Origin: an uncultured Planctomycetales bacterium
GTDB lineage: Bacteria > Planctomycetota > Planctomycetia > Pirellulales > S012-138
Length of the DNA stretch: 11,675 bases
Assembly: GCA_937982665.1 (NCBI GenBank)
Contig: CALJLD010000204.1
Span: 1 to 11,675 of the forward strand
Direction: 5' to 3'
The notes beneath the pieces were generated by a model, which saw nothing but the letters and a program-made list of their open reading frames with translations, was not told the origin of the DNA and searched no databases. A program made the translations under genes and the position numbers. Positions 6,583 through 11,675 of this stretch are shown here, one piece after another; the stretch's first letter is position 1, and each line of letters begins with the position of its first letter.

Positions 6583-8904
6583 TTAGTCAGCGATTGCCGG
6601 AGTTTCTACGACCAGCATTTCCACAACGACGCCGATACGAGCATTGGCGGGGCGATTTCCACGGCCGGGACTTCCACCACCGCCGATGCCACCAACCGCG
6701 TCAGTACAGCCGCTTCCACCCTCGCTACTTGCCGTTTTGCGACCTGGTGCTGAACTTCCGCCGCCCTGGCCTGCACCGGAGTTGTTGTTCACTTCTTCGA
6801 GCGAATCGCCCGGCTGCACAAAGATATCGATGGAGCGAGTGACTCCCTTTTCTGTGTCGGTTTCGACTTTTGTCACCCAAACCCCGCCGTTCTGCAACGG
6901 ATAGGATTGGCCGCCACGCAGGGTTTGTGTGTAGTGCACGTTGACCAGATTCAAGACATCAGTCGTGTGAATTCGGGCGTATTGCACTCGGAGCGGATCC
7001 AACTCTGCCGCACTGGCCTTGCGAGCAATGTCCTCCGGCCAATTGGCTTCAAAGACAAGCTCTTCCTTGTTCTCTGCGCCACGGTGCAAGCGAACCGGCG
7101 GTTTGCCGTTGCCGAAGTTGCTCCGGACTTCGGGAGCTTCGGCATACATCTTCTTCATCGCTTCAACCTGATTGTAGATCTGGGTAAACCAGTCGTACTT
7201 CAGCTTGTTCTCTTCAAATCTTTCTTGCGCTCTTGGGTTCGCTGGAGCTTCGCCACCGGGATTAAAATTCCTCGGGAAATTGGTTTCAGCCGATTTGCTG
7301 ACCATGAGAGTTCCGGGTTCATGGAAGATGGTGGTGAACAGGCCGCGGTCTGCCAGAGATTGCGGTCCGCGTTGCCAGTTATTCTCCACCATTTCCGCCA
7401 TCTTGCGACGCACCGCGTGCATCGGAAGAACACCTGCCAGGTTGACGTCATCACCCGCATCTTCCAGCGATCCGGCGTCGGACAAGTCATTGAGGACCGT
7501 TTCCTCAAACTTCTTGGTCCACATCGCTCCAGCGATCGTCGCGGCTTGTTCATCCGTCAGCGGGATCGAACGCACGCCTGGATTTGAACGCGAGTTATTG
7601 GCGTTATTGCGAGCATTCCGATTGGCGCCGCCGATCGGCTCATCGCCAACAGAAATCGATTGGACGTTTCCGCCGCCCTCGCCACCGTTGCGAGGGCCGC
7701 CACGGCCGGAGTTGTTGTTGTCGTCAGAATCGTCTTCGACGGGTTCCGCGGCTTCAGTCAACCCCATCAACAGATCAAACGCGGACTTGCTATACGAGGC
7801 CAGCAAATCGCGGAGTTCCGCACGCAAGTCGTCGTCAGTAACCGCACCGCTTTGGAACAACACCACCTGAGCTTCAAAGTTGTCGAAATCGTCATCAAGC
7901 AAGTGCTCAACAATCGCATCCGCCGCGGCTTCCGGTGTCGCATCGGCGATGCCTTCGGCCAAAGTCATCTTCAAGCGAGACAACTCCGCGCCTTCCATCT
8001 TGTCAAAGACAGCTTGCTGCAAGTCCAACGCAGACATGCCATCTTCGTCGTCTTCATCTCGCAATTCACCCGGCTTGAGCAAAGCCTGAAGCATCAATGC
8101 CTGGTGAGCCTCTTGTTTGGATTCCTTCAAGCCATCCAGTGCCAATCCCACCATTACATCATCAGGAGTTCCGTTGGCGATCGCGCCGGAAAGCACGGCG
8201 GTCAAAGTGGCCAGAGATGCGCTTGTTGTGTTTTGGATTGCGGCGTCAATCAAGGTCTTGACGATCTCTTGAGCGCTGCCGTCACCCATACTGGCGTCGT
8301 CAGCGCCGGAGTTGTTTGTACCCGGGGCTCCTCCACCACTACCTCCGCCGCCACCGGAATCGCCAACTGCCATACGATTCATTCCCAAGGGATCGCTGGC
8401 GTCGGCGATGCCTTGGCTATTTGGATCGATGTTCGCGTTTTGGTTTCCACCTTCGGCATCAGGAGCACCTGGATCAGTCATTTCAGCGAAATTTGGAGCC
8501 CGACCTTGCGACGGCGGCTCAATCTCCAAGAGCGCGAGCCAGAATTTTGCCGCATCCTCATCGTCTTCGGTATTTCCCGCTCGCTCCATCACGGCATACG
8601 CCAATCGGCTGTGATTGATCTCGCGAGCTTTGCGGAAATCGTCGTCTGTCCATTCCGCCAAGTCGGTTGGGAAGCCGGCTTCGGGATCCACTTCCTCAGG
8701 CGTGTCATTATTCGCTGCGGCATTATTCTGATTTCCGCCTCCGCCAATCGGACGATTCTGATTGGGGTTGGGTGAAGGAGTGTTGGCAACGTTGACCGGC
8801 GCAAATTCCGGCTCCGTTTCCTCATCCTTGTTGCACCCGGACATCACAAGTCCAAGGCACGCCAACAGCGCACAAGCTTTTAGCGAAAGTGTTTTTTGGG
8901 ACAT
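6583..8904 (-). CDS. Large Asn/Gly/Asp-rich lipoprotein of unknown family
   Basis: 773 aa from the ATG at 8904. That start gives a short lipoprotein signal peptide with lipobox LVMSGC and acceptor Cys24; GGGAAA lies 6 nt upstream on the - strand. The frame is open up to 9150, but that extension has no signal features. Residue -3 is Met rather than the usual Leu, a tolerable deviation. After Cys24 comes an acidic, Pro/Asn-rich tether (25-75), then a helical segment at 80-130 and a Gly/Asn-rich stretch at 140-210. Two alanine-rich helical blocks follow at about 212-280 and 292-385, which may be HEAT-like. After a second disordered block (388-446), a better-ordered region spans about 447-705: helices with MHAVRRKMAEMVENNW and then alternating strands with HTTDVLNLVNVHYTQ and YPLQNGGVWVTKVETD. 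It ends with Gly-rich sequence and a short hydrophobic strand (IGVVVEMLVVETPAIAD). I do not recognise the family. It is probably attached to the membrane facing the periplasm. Confidence 0.88.
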   Translation of the reverse strand: MSQKTLSLKACALLACLGLVMSGCNKDEETEPEFAPVNVANTPSPNPNQNRPIGGGGNQNNAAANNDTPEEVDPEAGFPTDLAEWTDDDFRKAREINHSRLAYAVMERAGNTEDDEDAAKFWLALLEIEPPSQGRAPNFAEMTDPGAPDAEGGNQNANIDPNSQGIADASDPLGMNRMAVGDSGGGGGSGGGAPGTNNSGADDASMGDGSAQEIVKTLIDAAIQNTTSASLATLTAVLSGAIANGTPDDVMVGLALDGLKESKQEAHQALMLQALLKPGELRDEDDEDGMSALDLQQAVFDKMEGAELSRLKMTLAEGIADATPEAAADAIVEHLLDDDFDNFEAQVVLFQSGAVTDDDLRAELRDLLASYSKSAFDLLMGLTEAAEPVEDDSDDNNNSGRGGPRNGGEGGGNVQSISVGDEPIGGANRNARNNANNSRSNPGVRSIPLTDEQAATIAGAMWTKKFEETVLNDLSDAGSLEDAGDDVNLAGVLPMHAVRRKMAEMVENNWQRGPQSLADRGLFTTIFHEPGTLMVSKSAETNFPRNFNPGGEAPANPRAQERFEENKLKYDWFTQIYNQVEAMKKMYAEAPEVRSNFGNGKPPVRLHRGAENKEELVFEANWPEDIARKASAAELDPLRVQYARIHTTDVLNLVNVHYTQTLRGGQSYPLQNGGVWVTKVETDTEKGVTRSIDIFVQPGDSLEEVNNNSGAGQGGGSSAPGRKTASSEGGSGCTDAVGGIGGGGSPGRGNRPANARIGVVVEMLVVETPAIAD
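8320..8361 (-). repeat. Low-complexity poly-Gly tract in the lipoprotein gene
   Basis: The - strand codons for residues 182-195 are almost all GGN and encode DSGGGGGSGGGAPG. On the + strand this appears as a run of CCN triplets. Tracts of this kind are flexible linkers and are prone to replication slippage. Confidence 0.7.
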
Positions 8905-9408
8905 AGGAGATTTCCCAGTTTGAGATATGTTCCGGTGGGTGAGTCGAGAGGAGTGGGGGAAGGATTCTTCGCCTGAGTTTTGACGAGTAAGCGGAGGAGT
9001 GAGTTCCCTTGGGGGAAGTTCCCAATCGCTCGGTCGACTCGTGCAAAGTGCGTCCAACAAACATGTTGCGGACGGCCCGCATGTGTTGGACTGAATATCT
9101 TGGAGGACGATGCTCTCATCGTATCCCGCCGCGGCGGGGTGGCACAACAAATACGCATCGGCGTTGGGTTACAGCGAGACGCATGGCGTGCTTCGCTGGA
9201 AACCGCTGGTTCCGAACTATGTAGACTCAGCCGCAATTTTGACAGACTTGCCCGGCTTGATCAACTGGTTTCAGCATTCGAGAACAGCCGAATACGTCGG
9301 AAAACATCGAAAAACACCCAAGCGAGCTCGATTCGCCGACGATTTGCACCGTCCCTCACCAACCGTCAACTTTGGTGGACAATCCCGCGAGAAGACTCGG
9401 CGAAGCAA
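8905..9408. other. 504-bp intergenic region without a convincing gene
   Basis: It lies between two - strand genes, so it must hold the end of the transporter transcript and the promoter of the lipoprotein gene. Open frames exist on both strands (for example + strand 9110-9451), but none has a recognisable product, signal sequence or RBS, and the + strand ones run into the transporter gene. I see no tRNA, no tandem repeat and no clear promoter. A small RNA or leader cannot be excluded by eye. Confidence 0.5.
9351..9380 (-). terminator. Weak hairpin downstream of the transporter gene
   Basis: CACCAA (9357-9362) pairs with TTGGTG (9372-9377) around a 9-nt loop. GTC (9351-9353) can extend the stem with GAC (9378-9380) after a 3-nt bulge. 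It begins 28 nt past the transporter stop on the - strand. No T-run follows, so this is only a candidate end of transcription. Confidence 0.25.
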
Positions 9409-11115
9409 TCACTTTTCGCCGGAGATTGCCTCGGCGATGTTGCGAGAGTGATCTCGCACGCGCGAGTAGGCATTCAACGTCGCCAGAAAGGCCACACTGA
9501 CCTGTGGAGCGATCTTGCCGCTGGACAAGTCGTCCAGGTGCTGGCGTCGCATATCTTTGATGGTCTTACGGATCCGCTTGCCTGTCTCATCCACCTTGGT
9601 CAGCACGTTGCGGTTTTCCTCCGCCAAGGCTTTGCTGATCGCATCAAAATATTCTGTCGATTGCTGGTGCAATTGAGCGAGCGCTTGCCGCTGATCTGGC
9701 GTGAATCGCTGATCGCCTTTGCGCAGCTTGCGATCGAATTTATCCAAATTGGCGATGTAGTCGCTGACCGACTCAAACTCATCGGCCATCCGCAACTGCC
9801 GGCGGGCTTCTTCCGCCACCGAATGCGGAACATTCGCGGACAGCAAATCCGTAATGAACTGCGCAATCTCATCGTGCATTGAGTCCAGCACGGTTTCCCG
9901 CCGCTGCAGCCGTTCCGAAAGGTGCTGGTCACGGTCGTCCTGATCCAGCAGCGTGACAAACCACTGCATCATTTTCTGGCATCCATCGGCCATCTTCTCC
10001 AACTCTTTGCGAGATTGCTCAATCGCAATCGTTGGCGATTCCAGCATGCGGATGTTCAGGTCCGTCAAATGGGGCTTCTCTTTGAACGAACGCGAAGGCA
10101 CGATCCGTTCCAGGAATCGGGCCATGATCGGCACAAGCGGCAAGAACAACAACGTGTTGGTGATATTGAACACGCTATGCGTCGTCGCGATGGCCGCCGT
10201 GCGATGTGGATACGTCAGTGCCTCTGTCGTTTGTCCACCTGCGGTGACCGCCTGGGTGACGGCTTCGTTGACGTCTCCAGGCGTGATCTGTTGCACCAAC
10301 TGGATATACCAATGGAAGATCGCCGTGATCCAGAGGACGCCGATAAGGTTGAAAATGATGTGAAAATAGGCGGCCCGCCTGGCATTCGTGGTTGTCCCAA
10401 GTGAAGCCAGAAACGCGGTGATTGTTGTGCCGATGTTCTCGCCCAGCACAAGCGCGGCGGCAGTGGGGAAAGAAATCACGCCCTGGGATGCCAACGAGAT
10501 CGTAATCGCCAGTGTTGCCGAGGAACTTTGCACGGCCATGGTGAGCACACATCCGGCCAACGCACATCCCAAAACGCCAAAATAGGTATCCGCGGAAAAT
10601 GTCTGGAACCAGGCGACAAAGTCCTCTGACTCTTTGATCGCGCTGCAGGCGTCTTTCATCAATTCCAGGCCAAAGAACACCATCCCCACGCCCATCAGCG
10701 CCAAAGACCAGTTGCGAATCGTCTCTCGCCGCATGAACAGATAGACGAAAGCCGCAACTCCCAAGATCGGCAAGCCGTACTTGCCAATCTTCAGCACCAG
10801 GATCCAGCCGGTAATGGTGGTGCCGATGTTCGCACCCATGATCACGCCAATCGCCTGCGAGAGCTTCATCACGCCGCTGTTGACGAAGCCCACGACCATC
10901 ACGGTGGTGATCGAGCTGGATTGCACCATGCAGGTGACAAGCGTTCCCGTGCCCGTAGCCATCAATCGGTTATCCGTGACGGCACTGATCATCCGTCGCA
11001 GCCGGTTGCCGGCGATGGCCTGCATGCCCTCGGACATGTTTTTCATGCCGAGCAAGAAGATCCCCAGCCCTCCAATCAGGCTGAACGCGAATCCTGTGAT
11101 TTCTGAGGCGCTCAC
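9409..11115 (-). CDS. Na+/phosphate cotransporter family protein with C-terminal PhoU-like domain
   Basis: 568 aa. It is expected to move phosphate across the inner membrane using the Na+ gradient; in several bacteria such proteins act in phosphate uptake or export. The membrane part (about 5-340) carries the duplicated family signature: QSSSITT at 65-71 with GANIGTT at 94-100, and QSSSATL at 196-202 with GENIGTT at 225-231. The two QSSS motifs of the Na/Pi cotransporter repeat form the substrate site in this family. Residues about 355-568 are an all-helical PhoU-like domain with DEFESVSDYIANL at 445-457 and RVRDHSRNIAEAI at 552-564. These are the positions of the two PhoU metal-binding motifs, although the second has Ser551 where Glu is usual. 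The start codon is GTG at 11115 without a clear SD; the next ATG (11046) would remove half of the first membrane helix. No pst or pho genes lie next to it. Confidence 0.93.
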   Translation of the reverse strand: MSASEITGFAFSLIGGLGIFLLGMKNMSEGMQAIAGNRLRRMISAVTDNRLMATGTGTLVTCMVQSSSITTVMVVGFVNSGVMKLSQAIGVIMGANIGTTITGWILVLKIGKYGLPILGVAAFVYLFMRRETIRNWSLALMGVGMVFFGLELMKDACSAIKESEDFVAWFQTFSADTYFGVLGCALAGCVLTMAVQSSSATLAITISLASQGVISFPTAAALVLGENIGTTITAFLASLGTTTNARRAAYFHIIFNLIGVLWITAIFHWYIQLVQQITPGDVNEAVTQAVTAGGQTTEALTYPHRTAAIATTHSVFNITNTLLFLPLVPIMARFLERIVPSRSFKEKPHLTDLNIRMLESPTIAIEQSRKELEKMADGCQKMMQWFVTLLDQDDRDQHLSERLQRRETVLDSMHDEIAQFITDLLSANVPHSVAEEARRQLRMADEFESVSDYIANLDKFDRKLRKGDQRFTPDQRQALAQLHQQSTEYFDAISKALAEENRNVLTKVDETGKRIRKTIKDMRRQHLDDLSSGKIAPQVSVAFLATLNAYSRVRDHSRNIAEAISGEK

Positions 11116-11301
11116 GCGAGAACTGCGACAAATGGAAATGAAGAAGTCGTTAAGAAATGGTGAAGCCGGATTCTAAGCATTCAACCAACCCGCAACGAGC
11201 CCCCATTTCCAATCTTGTTAACACGCCCATTTCCGAGGTTAAAGTCCGCCAAGAACTGCGGTTAGCCACGCGTCAGCCATATCCAAGAGCGCGAGACCGC
11301 C
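11116..11301. promoter_or_regulatory. Divergent intergenic region with repeated GTTAA and CCCATTTCC motifs
   Basis: 186 bp separate the transporter gene (-) from the DUF2071-like gene (+). GTTAA occurs at 11149, 11217 (as the palindrome GTTAAC) and 11238, and GTTAG at 11261; the last three are spaced 21 and 23 bp apart, about two helical turns. CCCATTTCC occurs at 11202-11210 and 11226-11234, flanking GTTAAC, and GGAAATG (inverse of its core) occurs at 11134-11140. On the - strand TAGAAT (complement of 11170-11175) is a possible -10 box for the transporter but has no good -35 partner. The motifs could be operator half-sites; no regulator can be named. Confidence 0.35.
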
Positions 11302-11675
11302 ATGCGAATGTTCAACATCCAAGGCATCATTGATCGAAGAATTCTGTTGAATTACCGCGTTGAGCCAGCGGCACTAGCCGCGCAATTGCCGGCTCCTTTC
11401 CGGCCGCAGGTCATCAACAACTGGGGAATTGCCGGAGTCTGTTTGATTCGCCTCCGCGATGTTCGCCCAAGTTGGATGCCAGGTTTCTGTGGGCTGGGAT
11501 CAGAGAACGCGGCGTATCGGACTGCCGTGGAATGGGATACCGAAACCGGCGTACAGCAGGGGGTCTTTGTGTGGCGGCGAGCGACTTCGTCACGGCTCAA
11601 TGCCATTGCTGGAGGCCGCGTTTTTCCCGGCGTTCATTCCCACCGCGAGTTTGCTGTCAAAGAGACGGAGCGGAC
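11302..11675 (+). CDS. DUF2071-like (YqjF/COG3361 type) protein, N-terminal part
   Basis: 124 codons read open from the ATG at 11302 to the window edge, so the gene is cut at its 3' end. The protein begins MRMFNIQGIIDRRILLNYRV. It shows the pattern I associate with DUF2071: an R-x-L-L-N-Y-R-V-E-P-A-A-L segment, then L-P-A-P-F, then W-G-I-A-G-V-C-L-I-R-L-R-D-V-R-P, and later FVWRRATSSRLNAIAGGRVF, matching the family's conserved Ser-Arg-Leu segment before a gly-rich turn. DUF2071 proteins are related to the acetoacetate decarboxylase fold but have no established reaction. An in-frame TAG at 11263 limits the start; ATG at 11308 is an alternative. No strong SD is visible. Confidence 0.65.
   Translation, partial: MRMFNIQGIIDRRILLNYRVEPAALAAQLPAPFRPQVINNWGIAGVCLIRLRDVRPSWMPGFCGLGSENAAYRTAVEWDTETGVQQGVFVWRRATSSRLNAIAGGRVFPGVHSHREFAVKETER

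Noticed and set aside
7660..8775. A 371-codon open frame on the + strand antisense to the lipoprotein gene
   Set aside because: It lies fully opposite a gene with a clear lipobox, RBS and terminator. Its translation is rich in Arg, Ile, Val and Gln without domain signatures, as expected for the complement of a GC-biased coding sequence.
8905..9150. Upstream extension of the lipoprotein to 9150
   Set aside because: It would bury the lipobox at residue 106. The ATG at 8904 gives a normal lipoprotein signal peptide.
9110..9451. A 113-codon + strand frame in the gap before the transporter gene
   Set aside because: It overlaps the 3' end of the transporter gene antisense, has no RBS and resembles no known protein.
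1..11675. Possible defence island, prophage, integron or insertion sequence
   Set aside because: No transposase, integrase, terminal inverted repeats, toxin-antitoxin pair or nuclease/helicase gene is visible; the genes look like ordinary chromosomal envelope and housekeeping functions.

Overview
The window looks like chromosomal DNA of a planctomycete. This rests on gene content, not on a database search. The signs are a Ser/Thr kinase with the short N-terminal module common in that phylum, a large secreted protein of tandem DUF11-like repeats, a PEP-CTERM-anchored beta-propeller, a large Asn/Gly/Asp-rich lipoprotein, moderately GC-rich DNA, and weak or absent Shine-Dalgarno sequences. A Pirellulales-type organism is plausible, but I cannot fix the order.

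Layout from left to right: the last 16 codons of an unidentified + strand gene (1-51); a tail-anchored Ser/Thr protein kinase (+, 273-1853); a secreted DUF11-repeat protein (-, 1854-4334), convergent with the kinase with no base between the stop codons; a 346-bp divergent intergenic region; a secreted LVIVD-type beta-propeller with a PEP-CTERM sorting tail (+, 4681-5835); a DUF1697 protein (+, 5897-6466); a strong intrinsic terminator (6518-6550) facing the next gene; a lipoprotein of unknown family (-, 6583-8904); 504 bp without a convincing gene; a Na+/phosphate cotransporter-family protein fused to a PhoU-like domain (-, 9409-11115); a 186-bp divergent intergenic region; and the start of a DUF2071-like gene running off the right edge (+, 11302-11675).

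The genes do not form one obvious operon or pathway. Most are single genes with alternating strands. The common theme is the cell envelope: a membrane-tethered kinase, three exported proteins (DUF11-repeat, PEP-CTERM propeller, lipoprotein) and an ion/phosphate transporter. I found no mobile element, CRISPR array, tRNA, rRNA, toxin-antitoxin or defence cassette. I do not think the window holds a clear new multi-gene system. The points most worth a second look are the uncharacterised lipoprotein, the tail-anchored kinase abutting the DUF11 gene through a shared TAGCTA, and the recurrent DPF motifs in the DUF11 protein linker.
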